Origin: Oxyruncus cristatus
Lineage: Eukaryota > Chordata > Aves > Passeriformes > Cotingidae
Length of the DNA stretch: 64,000 nucleotides
Assembly: GCA_013399855.1 (NCBI GenBank)
Contig: VXAY01006167.1
Span: 417,208 to 481,207, forward strand
Reading direction: 5' to 3'
Below the pieces are notes generated by a model. It saw nothing but the letters and a program-made list of their open reading frames with translations, ran no database searches and was not told where the DNA came from. Below, in pieces: positions 1 through 13,582 of this stretch. Each line of letters starts with the position of its first letter. Position 1 is the first letter of the stretch. The position numbers were made by a program, and so were the translations under genes.

Positions 1-3000
1 AGACCCATAATTTGCAACAGGCTTAAAGTTGTCTTTACTTCCAAACAGTTTCACCCTCTTTTTCCCACTAGCAAGAGAAGGATCATTTCCCTCAGAGAAA
101 AAAAATACTGTCCTCATCAGGAAAGAAAGACTGTCTGTATAATTCTTTCATGGAGATAATTGATTTTACTGCATGACTATAGCCTTATTATATATTATCT
201 AGTTGCTATTAAAGAGTCAAAGAACATTACTCCATTTCTAGGACTGATTTCTTTCCAAAGCTTCAGTTATGCAGCCAACACATACATGTGTTTGAACAAA
301 TAGTGAACTCTATGATCATGTGTTTTCCCATGTAATTCTATTTCCTTTCTCAGTATGCTGTACAGTTGCAACCTGACATCTGAAGGATTTCATTAGTATA
401 TATGGAGCTGGGCTACTCTGTGAAACATATGATGAAACAAGGAAACTCCAGTCAAAGCTCTAAGACATTACTGCTCCAAGTTAGGCTCCTTAACTTGACA
501 AATAAAACAGACATTTCATTTCCAGAGAGTGACGAATCACACACTTTGTTTACAGTCCCAGTCTTAAGCAACCAGAGTATGCTAGTTTTGTATAGATACT
601 AATTAAGAATTATTCTAACAACAGACTTTGGAATGTATTTAGAGTTTTCATATCAATTTTTTAGACATCTTGATGCCAGCTGCTCAGTGTGGCAATGACA
701 TGCCCAGTAGGACTTATATCTTTAAACTCATGTATTTCTGAAAACAAGATGGATGTATTTCTGAATTTGAGCCTGACACTCATCTTTTACAAAAGAGATT
801 CCTACAGAGTTCTTAAAATACAGAGCAAATGGCAGAAAACAATCAAAATCCCTATTGCGATTATAGGTGATGGACTCTTGTTGTCTAGCACTTGGCAACT
901 ATCACAGAAGGAAGGGGACATAATTATACACACTTGAGGCTTCATTTCCTTCACAAGCACCCTTCATTAGTACTCTGGTAAATATACTTGCACATCTTCA
1001 GAAAGACAAACAGTGCTTTTGCAGGATGCACTAATTTGTGGTGGCAAAACATATAGCAAACCATTTATCAGCATTTCTGTGGTCTTTCCATACACTGAGG
1101 AAGCCATGAGCTAGCTATTGCCATGTCATCTGTTGATAGCAAGGGCTAACACAATTTCATACAGCTTGGTCTGCTTTGTGTCCTGTGTATAGCATTTAAA
1201 AACACCCACGTACCCCCTTGGAAACATAAACGTTATGACAACTACCTTGTGATATGGTGCTGCCTGAGTGCCATTCAAAACCATAGGTAAGATGGCAAGA
1301 GATACACACGTCTTCTTGGCTCTGTCAAACTGGGAGGTGCCATTTGGAAATCAATTTGCTCAAGTCCCGCAGAGCGGATCCACTGCTGTCAGTATTAGGC
1401 AACCTGCAGCTCTGCAGTGACAGCAAGGTCAGCTGCAGAAAGAACTGAAAGAAGCAGAAGGCAGTGGGATGGCCTTCCCAAGGCAGGTCTTATACCATTC
1501 ACACCCTCCTATTGCCAGACTGCTATATTGCAATAACCCAAGCTATCATGTATTGACCACCAGAATACTAAGTACTGATGTACATGCAAGTATGCTCTTT
1601 TCATTTGTTTGGGGGTTTTTGGTTGCTTCTTTGAGACATAAAACCCCAAACTCTGGTACTGACTTTCCTGTTTCCTTGTGCAATATTTCTCATCCCCTTC
1701 TCCTCACATCTAGTCTGTATGTTCTTTGGAGAAGGAATGTTTCTACATGGCGCTTACCACGGGGGATTTTGTTGCAATCATCTCAGGGGAGCCAGCTCTG
1801 AACTTCTTACCTCATTTCCTTCCCTGTCTGGTGCAGACTTCTTATGTGACAATAGGCAAGCTAGTAAAGCCATTCACACCTCCTTTAGACTCTATGTCTA
1901 AAATGGGCAGAGGAGCACACAGAAAGTGCATATTGTCCCATCAGTTACACAGTTCACAAAGATGACTCGTTTGCTGAGGCTTCTTGGAGACGGATAGATC
2001 TGAGGTGATAAAATCCCATTCTTACTAACATTTCATTCAGTAGCTTCTCCTCTGCTCTCTCTAAAGCTTCAAAACAGATTTTTATGATGCTACTAACTCA
2101 AGGATTTTTACTTTTTAGACTGTGTTGCTAAACTGCAACAGAGTAAGACTTCAGGGAGACATCCTGTCATCCCATGCAGTCTATGATTTTCCAAAGGGCA
2201 GATACCTCTCAAAAAATCCTGCTCACATGTAAAACATAGGTACTACCCCTCTCCCTCTCACACACAAACAGCACTGACATTTTCAGGCAGTGATATTATT
2301 TCCTCTTTTTACCCTTTCATTTTATTTTCCTGCTAAAAACTCTGTAAAGTTTTGGGACGTCACCAGGCTTGTGGAAGCAGCAGCTATCTCCCCTCTCTGC
2401 CCATGTTCTCTGTTCATTCATAAATTCAGAACGCAAAAATTCAGAACTGCACAACGCAAAAATCTTTTTGTGGGTAATATGATGCACATATCATTGCATT
2501 AGCCATATTTACAGAGCTATAAGCAAATTATGTTTTGCATCATAGCCGTGAAGACAAATACAGTAATAGAATCAGGTACCTTTCTAACCCAGATGGAAAT
2601 TTGCTAATGCAATAGGAAGTTGCTTATTAAATACAATGAACTTCTGGTGTCAGGAAATACAAACTGCAAGCATCATCAGGTGAAAGCAAAATGGCTACTT
2701 TAATGATCCCCCACACAGATACATAAATTTCTCCTGATTAGAAAAAAACCCAGTCAATACTTAGACTCTCCTAATGGGGGTTGTTTGCTTGCATTTTTTT
2801 TTTTTTAAATACCCATCACAATTAACCTCTACAGAAGGTTGTCATCCTTTCACAAGTGAAAAAAGAAGCTATTATACAAGTCCTGACTTCGGACCAATAC
2901 TGGAATGAAAAACAAATCCTTTAAAGCAGTCTAACACCAGCATTCTTTGCAGTTGTTCCAGACTCTTCAAGCAGTGACGTGATCTGAGACATGCTGTACC

Positions 3001-4839
3001 AATATTTTTAACAAAGAACACTTAGAACACGAGAATGGTGTTTTCACCTAATTTTTGAGAAAGCACATCAAGAACAATGTTTGAGCTGAAAACAAGGAGA
3101 GAAAGAGAATTAGTAATGCATTTATTAATACCAGGAGATAGGTCCTTTCAATGGGCATGGTCAAACCCAGGATGGCAATTAAAGAACAGCCTATCCTGTT
3201 TATTACTCCTGTGCAAACTGGTCACTGGGCAATTACCGAGTAGTTCCAGTTCACCATGCCTTGAAAGGACAGGTAAGCACAAAGCCTCAAAGCACTATAC
3301 ATGGGCCAAGGAGTACACTCCCTAAGGGAGTAGAAAAAATAGTTCCAGAAATAGTTGATTAATATAAAGACAGGGTGGTGAACATCCCAATCTTGCCTGA
3401 GATGACATATCATGCTGTTTAATCAGAAGACGCAGTTTCTAAAGGGTACTCACAAAGGAATCCACTTTCTAGAATACAGGCCAGAATACTGAAGATTATT
3501 TAAAATCACCCTCAGCTATCACCCATCCAGAAAAAACTATTGATGCCAGCTCTCTTTTCTCCTCATATCAGACCTACAGTCATCATGGCAAAACTCACAC
3601 TAACACTCCCAAACCTAAAATTTCACCGTCACCTGTAAGGCGTGAAATGTGCTCATGTGCTCAAAATGGACTCAGCACAACAAGGCTGCACAAGATGGAT
3701 ACATTCAAAGCATACAGCCATGCTGGTGCTCCAGAGGAGCACGTTACTTTTATTTAGGTGCACAAAACCACTACACTGGAAAATGCCTGGATGAAATATC
3801 TGGGCTTGAACCACCCAGAGAACTGTTTTGCCACAGAGGGCACGGAGAGTGTTTAAGTAACTCCTATCATATAGTCTTCCTAGGTGCCTGGATAAAGGGC
3901 ACTGTGAAGTACAAACTAGCACAGAAGTGCTAAGAGATGTTCCATTATTAAGGCTCCACCAGTGCTTCTTCTTAAGGGGTACTTAGCAATTTTTTAATTC
4001 TCTTCCATCTTGAATATTTTGTTTAGGCAGTGCTCCAAACAGCAAATATTTGCAGTGTGGATATTCTAAGGGTTCTCCTGTCTTTTAGAGGCTAAACTAA
4101 GAAAGAATTTGTTTGTCGTTGGTTGCAAACAGCCGCACACAGCCCATTTAGCATTTGCGCACAATAACCCACCTACGTTCTACGTAAAACAAATTAACAT
4201 CACAAATCAATATTCAGAGGAGGTTTTGTTTTGTGCTGATTTGAAGTGACAGAATTGCTTGCTTTTCCTGTCAGAAGAACTCCACCAGAAGCGTGCGTTT
4301 TCAGGCCAAGAAGCTGTCACATCAGCATATTTCGGGGAGACGATAGATGTTAGTTCATACACCTTCTCATCCTTCTCCGAGAATTCAACACAACAGCCTG
4401 CCAACAGTAACCCAAGACATAAAACTCAGAATCATACCTACAGAATGAGAGGGGTTTGTTAGCAAAGCCAAATTAAAAAGACATATACACTAAGGCTATA
4501 ACTGAGTATCGAAGTGCAGCATCACAGCAGCTAAACATCCTGGTAACCCAACTATACTGCTCCTACAGCCAGCTTAACCTAACCTGCCTAGCACAATACC
4601 ACTCAGGGTTGCTGTAGAAGGCTCAGACTCCAAGACCCACTTTCTTATAGCAAAACTATCATTAGTAAGTGTACAGTGTTTTCCAACTTAACTGCCTAGG
4701 AACTGCAGCCTAAAGAATCCATAAACATGAGGTTACAAAAAAACCCCACACGCAGTACTCTCGTGGGAAGTAAGAGGTGTCTGTTGCATTTGATCATTGT
4801 GGTGGACTAACTGGAATCCACTGAGGATTAAAGGGACCA
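1..4839. other. Unassigned non-coding DNA
   Basis: I see no gene, RNA gene or recognisable transposon here. The stretch is AT-rich, with a 13-T run at 2794-2806. All open frames are short and lack recognisable domains, and overlapping frames on the two strands are of similar length, as expected of non-coding sequence. The longest are about 110 codons at 1469-1801 and 94 codons at 3649-3933. Confidence 0.6.
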
Positions 4840-5035
4840 AATAGATTTGAAACTCAACAGTATGAAATGCAAAGTCACACAGTTCAGGGCTAAAGCCATT
4901 CTTAAGCCAAGTTTATCATTAGAAAAGGACTAGGAAGAGAACCTAGGAAAACCAGGTGGTCACTGGATGAAAACAAGTAACCAGTGTCCCAGGGCAACAA
5001 GAAGGAAAGAAAATCCTGTGGTGTATTAATGCCAA
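4840..5035 (+). mobile_element. Old CR1 LINE fragment (reverse-transcriptase region)
   Basis: This is a heavily decayed internal piece of a CR1 non-LTR retrotransposon in sense orientation. Conceptual translation gives MKCKVTQF, then EENLGKPGGHWMKTSNQC. These match the CR1 ORF2 stretch that runs from 'KCKVLHL' to 'EKDLGVLVD..MSQQC' just after the reverse-transcriptase catalytic core. The nucleotide run ending in aaatcctgtggtgtattaa fits the next CR1 segment (NGILGCI). In-frame stops and indels are present, so it is not functional. No CR1 3' end follows, so it is truncated on both sides. Its divergence suggests an older subfamily than the copy near 59.2 kb. Confidence 0.7.
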
Positions 5036-8000
5036 AACTCAGTGAGACCTCATCGCAAATGCCAAACTTAAATCCAGCTTCCAATCTCCAATTTTACCTC
5101 TTCAGGACAGAATTGTTTAAACAACTGTGCTAACAGAGCGTAAAAATTCAGTGTAGAAATAGACTGCTACAGGGTAAGAATACCTTGGGGAAGAGGCCAG
5201 AATGCATTGTTAACCACTGCAACAACCTCAAAGAAATGCATTGAGGTGAAGTTAAGCTATGACACCACCTGTCCGGCACTGCATGGACAAGTCTTGACTT
5301 TTAAAGCCTTCCCTTTCAAGAAATACCGACACAGACACATGGTCACTAAAACAGGCATTCTTTGCACACACATCAGTACCAGACTGACTAACGCGTATTA
5401 CTGGCTTGGTGTACAAGAATATACAATTTCCCTCTGGGCACGAGATTCAGACATTGCAAACATGTATCACCGAGGTTTTCAGCCTCCAAAACATGGCGCC
5501 ATGCCTCTATTCCCTCTTGGCAAATCTTTTCCCAAAGCAGGCATAATACATTTGTTTGTGTTAGCTTATGCCCACAATTACCAGTGGAGGTATATCTATG
5601 CAGGAAGAGAAAAAACTTCATGGCAGTCTGTGTGGAAAAACACATTTAGTTTTTCCTTATTAAACACATCCATTAAAAGTATCCACAAGGTGAACATTTT
5701 GTGCTACTGCTGAAAGACTGTTGGACCAGGACTTCAAATGCAGTGTTATCAGCAAGAAAAGAAATTCTAGACAGCTAGCATAAAATATAGTTTCACCTAG
5801 CAAGATTTCTTTTACTCATAACTGCAAAAGCAATAATGGAGGAAAGGAAAATAACCCCAAAGTCAGTCTTTGGTATGTCATGCTATTCTCTTTCTCATTT
5901 TTTTTTTTTAAAGCTAGCAAAAGTTGCAGTAAANTAATTACTACAGCGTTAAAAAAGTATATTTCACTTTGTATAGCTTGAAATTTTGACATCATTCTTG
6001 GCTTCAGTATCATACCCAATTAGAAACCCCTAGAAGACTGAGAACGACAAGAGCCATTAAATGTGTCACAACACGGGGTGAAGGGAAGAAGTGCTGGAAG
6101 TGGAGGCTTTTCAGAGTAAGTAAAGGAAATTGTGCTGCACAATGAGTGCAGAATATGTTTTTTTTCTTCCCCCCCAGCCTCCACCTCCTGCCCTGGTCCT
6201 CATGACATACACACACATTTTATGGCCTGAAAGCCAACGCAAAAGGGTGTGTTCTTTCAGGTTTATAGCCTTGACTAATGGAATTGCTCTAAATAACATT
6301 TTGATCTTGTAAGGTCATGCAGAGTGCTATACCTTTCCTTTAATGATTCAGGTCTGGACCAAGCATTTCCCAGAATTGAGATGGTAATGAAGTCATTAGT
6401 TTCTTCCTACTTGAAACTCTGGCTAGGAAAGAGAATTCTATGGGTAAAGTCTGAGAGGGTCTTTTTCATAAAGCTCATACCCAGCTGAGCTGTAACACCT
6501 GTTACATTTTCCCAGGAGCCTGAGCTGCAGAGCATTTCCAATCTATTTGCTCTTCTTCTCCTCCAGCACATTGACAAAAGCTGGGGGAATGGGTTTTCTA
6601 AGGGAGTGCTAATTGAAAAAAAATCTATGCTTGGTGCAAATGTTAACTCACATCCCAGCTAAGATACTGATGATTATTTCCTTGTCTTCTTTGAAAAAAA
6701 ACACAATTCCAGACTACATTTAAGTTAAAAATACACATTTGAAATAGTTTCTTTAATAATTCCTTACTGTTTATATAGGATACAAAGAATGAACAATTAC
6801 TCGGTAAAAAAACCCCCACTACTGGGGTTTTACACAAGCCTTTAAACAAGTTTTAAGCAAGCGTTTATGCTAACTTTTTGATACCAAAATACAGTCACTG
6901 CTCAGTAGAGAAACACAGCACCAAGCACATGTCAGCCAGTACAGAACTAACAGTGATATACACATTCTGACAAATAGTATTTCTTGGAAAAACATTTTTA
7001 AAATATGGTTTATCAAGCAAAGGGAACAATAAGCCTAGAAGATCTAGTTCTACCTCTGAGCACCTGTGGGAAGGGGTCTGCTCTTTGTTCATTTGAAGCA
7101 GCAATATATGTGATTTAAGGAAATTCCAAATTACTCAAGAACAACATATCCACAAGTTAGACTCAAAACTGACACACATTTAGTAATCAGCAAATATCTT
7201 GTTTTGCCACTGGCACCCTCTCAGACCTCCCTCTAAAAGCAAGCCTCACTCCAAAGTGAGCCCATTTACAAATTATGTTTTACAGAGCAGAATCAGGTAT
7301 TCCAATGCATGTTGGTCTCGCCAGCTAATTAGCACACATGATTACACACAAAGTAATAGAGATCATTAGAAAGGAAACTAGTAAGAGACATTCTTTAACT
7401 TAGAAATGTGTTTCTTCTATCAGAACAAAATAATCTAGACTTACTGAGCCCCTGAACCTGCCACAAAAATCAGCTTTTCTCTGCAGTGAAGGTATAGTCT
7501 AATGGTAGGGCACACTTCTCTTTTTGCTGCAGACCTAGCTGGTTGTTGCTGTGAACATTAAGACTTTATAGTCAAAGACAGAATGAGATTCTGAAGAAAT
7601 GTCTGATAGTATCCCCAGCACCCTAAATGTAACACTAAGGTTTCAGTAATATTGGAGTCAAAATACTTGGCAGCATTGCAGTTTTGTTCCTCACTTTTAT
7701 CTCTGAACAGCAGTTCTGAAAAGCCTCCAAAGATGAAAATAACTGTTTTTTTTCAAAGTTTTGTTGTTGTTGTTTGGGTTTGTTTTGGGGGGTCTACAAT
7801 ATAATGCACAAACATACAGTATAAATGAATGGAATATGGTATGGAAATTCTTGAGCATCTTCCTAACATTTAGTAAGTCCATATGCAAGAAAGAAGAGTC
7901 ATATCCTAAAGTATAAAATTCATCTTGCATTTTTAATTAAACAGGACATGTAGTCAAGAAAGAATACTACCTTCCTCATTTTTGTGATTGTTATGCTAAA

Positions 8001-8466
8001 ATATCATACTAGAAAGTAGTAAAGGATTCATCATGATAAGGTAGAGACTCTCTCTCTTATACTTTTCCCCCAGAAACATCAAGCCAAGTTATTATTGTTT
8101 TTCTTCTAGTATTAAAAAGCTTAATGAAATATCTTGTTTGTTTAGAAAGAAGGGAAATGTTATAGACGAACTTGTGATCATTTTGCTCACAGACCACAGC
8201 ATGGTTACCTTTCTGATTTGCCAAATCTGTTCCACATAGCTGAGAGAAGTAGCTTTGCTGTCAGGTTTTACTACAAGGCTCTATGAGCTTCCTAGTAGAA
8301 CGTAAAACTTCTGTCATGTCAATGTACCCAAAATTATTGCAGACAATCATGCTAAAGTAATGCATCAGAAAATGGCCTACACAAGGAAGCATATCTGAAA
8401 GATTACAGTACAAACACACTTTTACTTTCCTTTGTCTTTGCTTTTGGCCAACCCCAGACAGGCAGT
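5036..8466. other. Unassigned non-coding DNA
   Basis: No gene or transposon is recognised. A single undetermined base lies at 5934. The longest open frame of the whole window (168 codons, 5207-5713, + strand) is here, but it has no family motif, no conserved composition and no splice or promoter context. An opposite-strand frame of 85 codons overlaps it, so I treat it as chance. The palindrome ATGGCGCCAT lies at 5493-5502. Confidence 0.55.
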
Positions 8467-8703
8467 GAATCACAGAATATCAGAGTCATGGAGCTGTTAA
8501 GGCCAGAAAAGACCTCTAATATGATCGAGTTCAACTATTAACCTAACACTGCCATGTTCACCACTAAATCATGTCCTCAAGTGCCACTTTTACACAATTT
8601 TTTTTAATGCTCACAGGTGTGATAATTGCACCACTCGCCTGGGCGGCCTGTTCAAATGCCTGACCAACCTTGCAGCTTTTCCTAATATCCAATCAAAAAT
8701 ATA
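8467..8703 (-). mobile_element. CR1 LINE 3' end, 5'-truncated
   Basis: The + strand begins with the CR1 tail in antisense form (gaatcacagaat). It then gives aaaagacctctaatatgat and gagttcaactattaac, followed by caccactaaatcatgtcctc. These are the reverse complement of the CR1 3' terminus (GTTGGACTTGATGATCTTAGAGGTCTTTTCC type). Further right, the antisense of the last codons of ORF2 is visible (HWN..P.EVV region, cggcctgttcaaatgcctgacc). It is truncated after about 235 bp, the usual result of incomplete reverse transcription. Indels show that it is not recent. Confidence 0.88.
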
Positions 8704-10800
8704 ACCCAAATGAAGGGAGGATCTGGAGGCAAGCAGGAGACGGCACTTCGCATTCTATCTCAATTCTGATCAGCTCAAAACAGCAGCTTAAAACCTTCCC
8801 TTGTAAATTCAGCCTTAATTCTTTACTGTTATGTGAATATTTGCTATTTAATGTACATAAAACATACTTGCTCCCATATTTTAGCCACTTCCCAGCAGTT
8901 ATATCACTCTTGTCCACTGCTTCCATAATTATTCTCTCAGTTCCTTCCAAACTGCCCTTTCATTCAGCATGTGGTGTCCTCCCTGTACAGAACTATTCCT
9001 GTTCTTTAACCTGTTCAACCAAGTGAGCTGCATAAAGTCCAGTTCAGACCTTTCTAAACATTTCACAAGCATATTTGTGCATTCCTGCTTTACACTGGTT
9101 ACATCTTTACATCAGTACCCACGTTTGAAAACACATAACAGGATCTACTGGTACCCCATGCAAGGAATGTGGACAACCACATTCTCTGTCCAGTGCTAAG
9201 CCTTCCTAAAATAGCATGGTTCCTGAACCATTCACCATCAAAATCTGCTGATGGTAAGTTTACAGAGCTCCTGGTACCTTTACTTTTGGAGAACAAAGGC
9301 AGACCCTGGAAAATAACTATGAAAATGACTGTGCCCTAAAGATAACAGAACCTTTGAACTTCTAGTTGCACCTTTCTCCATATTTACAGATGAGCTGGCC
9401 ATGGCCTGACAAAATGGCAAGACTGGAAACCTGCGATTCAGACACTTTATCTGTATTCTGGAATTTGAAGAGAAGTAGAAAACTGATTCATTTCACCTTC
9501 ACACTTGACACGAATCGCTTTCTAAACTGCGTCAAACTGTTAAGTAACAGTGAACTGTTGAAAATAAAAAAAAAACACCTTCAGCATTTCTTCCCTGCGT
9601 ACAGAAGGCGAGCAGTAGCAGTCCAGCAAGGGCTGCTGTCCCCACATGCTCTGCTACTCAAGCAGGAGCATGAAATGAAAGGTATCACTCAATGGGACTG
9701 GGGCCGCCTGTGGCACAAACAGTCTATAAATCTGACTATATGTTTGAATTATGTCAAGAACTATCACAATAAAAGTTACATATAAACATGAACATCGAAT
9801 GGAAGTCTTGAATTATAATCAACCACAACCAACCCACTAATCAACTCCACACTCAAATGCCTACTAATGCCTGATAACCTTCCATATTTTTGTCATATGG
9901 AATGCCTTGCTTCATTGCACTTTTCCCAAAAATAAGAGGATAAACAGTGGCACACAACTTTAGGTTGCCTGTCAAAGAAAACCTTGGCAATGCTGATTAA
10001 ACTGAAAGATATCGCTCGTAGCCCGGGACTACCTGAGAGCAGAAAATCACTGGAGACTAAGGGATTATTCTGGGAAAGTATCACTGCATGCCTGCCCTGG
10101 ATGACTGCAGCTCATCACTGTTGGAGACCAAGCAATGAACAAGATGGATGTACAGATACTCTTGTAGTAGAACTCTGCAAGAGAGAAACCGCCTCTCAAA
10201 TGCTTACAGAGCATATATATATTATAGTGCACAACAACATCCAAACTTTCTGTACTCATGTAAGTTGAGGAAATGTGATTAACCTGGTTTTGCAAGTGGC
10301 AAACTGAGAAACAGAACAACTAAGCAAGTTCTCCAAAACACCAGAGGAATTTTGAGGACACAGTTCTGAGGTTAGAGCATGGCCATGATTCTTCTAAAGC
10401 GTGAATACAATCAACACCTTCATATCTAGTAGAGGTCATGAGGGACATGATTTTGTAACCTTACTTTCATTTGACAAAAGTCCTACTAAAACTTTGCAGA
10501 TAGTAGACCACAGAAGAAGTTTCCCCCAACTGCAAGTAAAACCAGGTGAGCTTTTGAATGTGAATAAAACAGATAAAAAATAACAACTTATTTCCGTAAA
10601 ACATTCTTCAAATAAATGTATCTATATAAAATGAATGTAAGATTACACATTTTATTTACACATTTACATGTCTTATAGTTCACTTCTACAACAATATTAT
10701 ACACAAGTTTATAAAGTCACTCCTGTCCACAGATAGGGTTTGAGCAAAAAAATCCCAGTTTACAGTTTAGTTACTGTAAGAATTCTCATGTAGGAAAAAA

Positions 10801-10823
10801 AAAAAAAAANNNNNNAAAAAAAA
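10801..10823. other. Assembly gap inside a poly-A run
   Basis: Six N bases (10810-10815) sit within a long run of A. The true homopolymer length is unknown. A gap this short inside a homopolymer points to polishing or sequencing failure rather than a scaffold join. Confidence 0.9.
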
Positions 10824-12504
10824 TCAGTCTATAGCCTCTCTTTTCCCAAGTAGTAATTCTGACTTAGAACTAACCTAACAAACTGTTATGATTATCAAGT
10901 TATCATAAACACTCCAAACTTCTCACAAAGTTTCTGACACCTGCCAATCAAGAGTAGTATTTCAGATAAAGGCCATACTGGTCACTTGCTATATACATCC
11001 AGAATGAAGAACATATGCAAAAAAACACCCTCAGACATCAAAATCTATGGAAATTGTTGTAAAGAACACTATGATTTTTAAATTAGTAATGCATTTTAAT
11101 TACTACAACTTTTCCCATATTTAAAGCTCTGACTTTAATAGATTTTCTTTTTTTTGTTTTATTTTAAAGTGAAAAGCCTGGGATCTGTCACTCGAGTGTT
11201 GACACTTTAAGAGCAAGGGAAAGAGAGGGAAGGTACCAGTTGTTCTCATATTCATCATAAAGATCAAAATAAAATGAGAAGCAGCAACACTGAGCATGGC
11301 AGAGATTTAAAGCTGAAATGAAACAACCTTTGTATGCTCCAAAAGGAATTTGTTTTGAGTAAGTTAACAGCCTTTGAAATATCAAATACAGAAATGCACA
11401 TTTTCATCATTTTCTCCCCTCTCTCCACTGTTCAGAGTGCATAGCTAAGGAAGAAGAGAAGAATGGAAAGGAACTCAAGCCTGACTGCTGTTCACACTTT
11501 AAGCTGTATGTTATGTACACAGAGTTTTACTGTGAACTCACTTGGAACAGAGCTTGTGTGAAATTTTCTTACTAAACTCCCATTTTTCATTCAACAAAAT
11601 GCAGTCACTCAGAGGGTGTCACATGTACAGATGACATTCTTCATTGGTGATCTTTCTTCCTGCCCCAACCTTATTAAAGCCTAGTAACGAGGAAACTCTG
11701 TTGGGGTACATACCCAAATTCAAGCCTCCAGCCTAGCTGTTTCACAGCAACACGATGATCTAACCAACAAGTACCTCCCCTTGGGTTATGGAAGGCAACA
11801 AGTCATGTATCTTAAGACAATATCCTGACCGTGGACTCTTCTACAGTAATGTGCTCCCTCCATCCTACCCCAGCTGAAAGAATTTGATACAAAAGTTCAG
11901 CATCTTCAGAGCAGTGAGCTGGAGGCCTAGAGATGGAGGCAGCAGTCTTGCTGGCTTTACAACCTAGAGTCTGAAGTCAAAGGGAATTCAATAACACTTA
12001 ACCCACTCCAGTGTCCTCGAAAAATCCCCATAAGTGCTTATCCTTATGTGTCTTTCCACACTTGAGAACTGTGCCCGAGTGCCTTGTATAGGTTCTATAA
12101 ACAAGAGATACAGAAGTGCCTCACAGGCAAAGTAGAGAAGACAGAAAGCAGATTCTCCAAGGCAACCTATACAGTGTTTACTGACAGTAAAGCATCACCA
12201 CATGGCATTTCCTCTAAGTGGTAGGTGTCTCAGATTCTGGGAATGACATTCCTGGGAATTCTTCCCATGTCTGCTCCTTTGAACAGTATTATGAAACTCC
12301 ACTCTATGAAAAAAGATTTTATGTTAAAATAATTGTATGGCACATCTACTTCTCAAATTTTATGTCACAATCACAGGATTGTTCTGCCTCTTAAAAAAAG
12401 TATTTATTATGAGAAAATAGTTAATGGCAGGATAAGATAATATGTCCCAAAGGAAATCTACTTCATTCAAAAGACTCTTCAAATTAATTACCGGTGCACT
12501 GGCA

Positions 12505-12625
12505 AAAAACAAAAAGCAAACAAACAAACAAAAAAAATCAAAACAGAAATCCAAACCAAACAAACAAACCAAACCCACAAACAAGAAAAAACAACCAACC
12601 ACAAAACAACCAAAACAAATCACAA
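12505..12625. repeat. A/C-rich low-complexity repeat (CAAA-type)
   Basis: About 120 bases contain almost only A and C, built from aaac, caaac and aacc units, with a core of (caaa) repeats near 12518-12535. The opposite strand therefore reads as a G/T-only open frame rich in Phe, Cys, Val and Leu, which is an artefact of composition. A second short (caaa) run lies near 12920-12940. Confidence 0.8.
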
Positions 12626-13322
12626 GCATAAAAGCTGAAACTTAAGTTACCATACCCAATAGCATGTGTCCCTACCTTTTATAACAGATGTATGATCTTT
12701 ATCTGAGACTGCATGTTATTATTCCACCAATGACAGATCTAGTTCAAGTTTTTATATCACTTGCTTTTGAGGTTTGTACTCCTGCTGGGGGCCCCTATCC
12801 TTCACTTGTGCTGACTCAAGTGTTTACCTTGCTATATTCTTGATAGGATTCTGTCAATATTATTAAAATTTTAAAAAAAAACCTTCAAAGAAATAATACA
12901 CAAATTTGCAAAGTATTAAACAAACAAACAAACAAAAAAAGCCTATAGAGGACTTCAAGAGATCTTCCTTGAAGAATTACAGTGTTAACAGTTGAATTGT
13001 GCAGAGAGAAAGTAACTTCTGGAAGTGAATAAAGCTGAGCAGTCCCATATTGTGTAATCTCTACCCTTTATCTGCTCCTGAAATGTCATCAGCATAGAAT
13101 CATAGCCTTAAAATTGTAAGCCCCTTGCTTTCTCCTCCCCATCTGTGATTCAGCATGCATTCTTCCTGCCAAATTCCTCCCTACAGGAACCGTGGGCCCC
13201 TCTCCTAGCTTCAAAATTGTTATTTGAACATGCTAGTTCTCAGAGTTCTTGAATATACCACTTTTCAATTCACTCACAATTTTACACTAACTCAGCATCA
13301 GATAACTGAAGTAGTAAAAAAC

Positions 13323-13339
13323 TTTTTTTTTTTTTTTTT
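13323..13339. repeat. Poly-T tract
   Basis: A 17-base T run lies directly 5' of a sense-strand CR1 fragment. CR1 elements do not end in poly-A, so this is probably an independent homopolymer. Confidence 0.85.
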
Positions 13340-13354
13340 GTGGATTTCACATAT

Positions 13355-13582
13355 TTTGGGAGGTTCAAGCTGGATATTAAGAAAAATTTCTTCACTGAAA
13401 GAGTGGTTAAGCATTGGAACAGATTGCTCAGGGAAGTGGAGGAGTCACCATCCCTGGAAGTGTTCGAAAAACGAGTTGACATGGCACCTCATGATATGAT
13501 TTAGTGGGCATGGTGGGACCCAGTTGAGGGTTGGACTTGATGATCTTGGAGGTCTTTTCCAGGCTTAATGTTTCTGTGTTAC
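13355..13582 (+). mobile_element. CR1 LINE 3' end, 5'-truncated
   Basis: This is a sense-strand CR1. It shows ttcaagctggatattaag and aaaaatttcttcactgaaag. It continues with gcattggaacagattgctc, then gtggaggagtcaccatccct and ttggacttgatgatcttgga. These encode the end of CR1 ORF2 ([26 protein letters not shown]) followed by the short 3' UTR. The terminal ATTCTATGATT octamer-type repeat has degraded to taatgtttctgtg. One or two indels break the frame. It is 5'-truncated at about 228 bp. Confidence 0.9.

Larger units (their letters stand above)
8704..13354. other. Unassigned non-coding DNA with A-rich tracts
   Basis: No gene is recognised. The stretch holds the 6-base gap at 10810-10815, an A/C-rich low-complexity block at 12505-12625 and a CAAA run near 12920. 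The bases catagaatcatag near 13096-13108 resemble a CR1 tail, but the following sequence does not fit CR1. Frames such as the 139-codon one at 9366-9785 show no recognisable domain. Confidence 0.55.

Noticed and set aside
5207..5713. Longest open frame in the window (168 codons, + strand)
   Set aside because: No recognisable domain or repeat match, overlapping antisense frame, and no promoter, splice or poly-A context. One frame of this length is possible by chance in 64 kb.
12360..12629. Phe/Cys-rich minus-strand frame resembling a membrane segment
   Set aside because: It is the translation of a G/T-only strand opposite an A/C low-complexity repeat.
13090..13120. CATAGAATCATAG resembling a CR1 tail
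   Set aside because: The following bases do not continue as CR1, and the match is too short.
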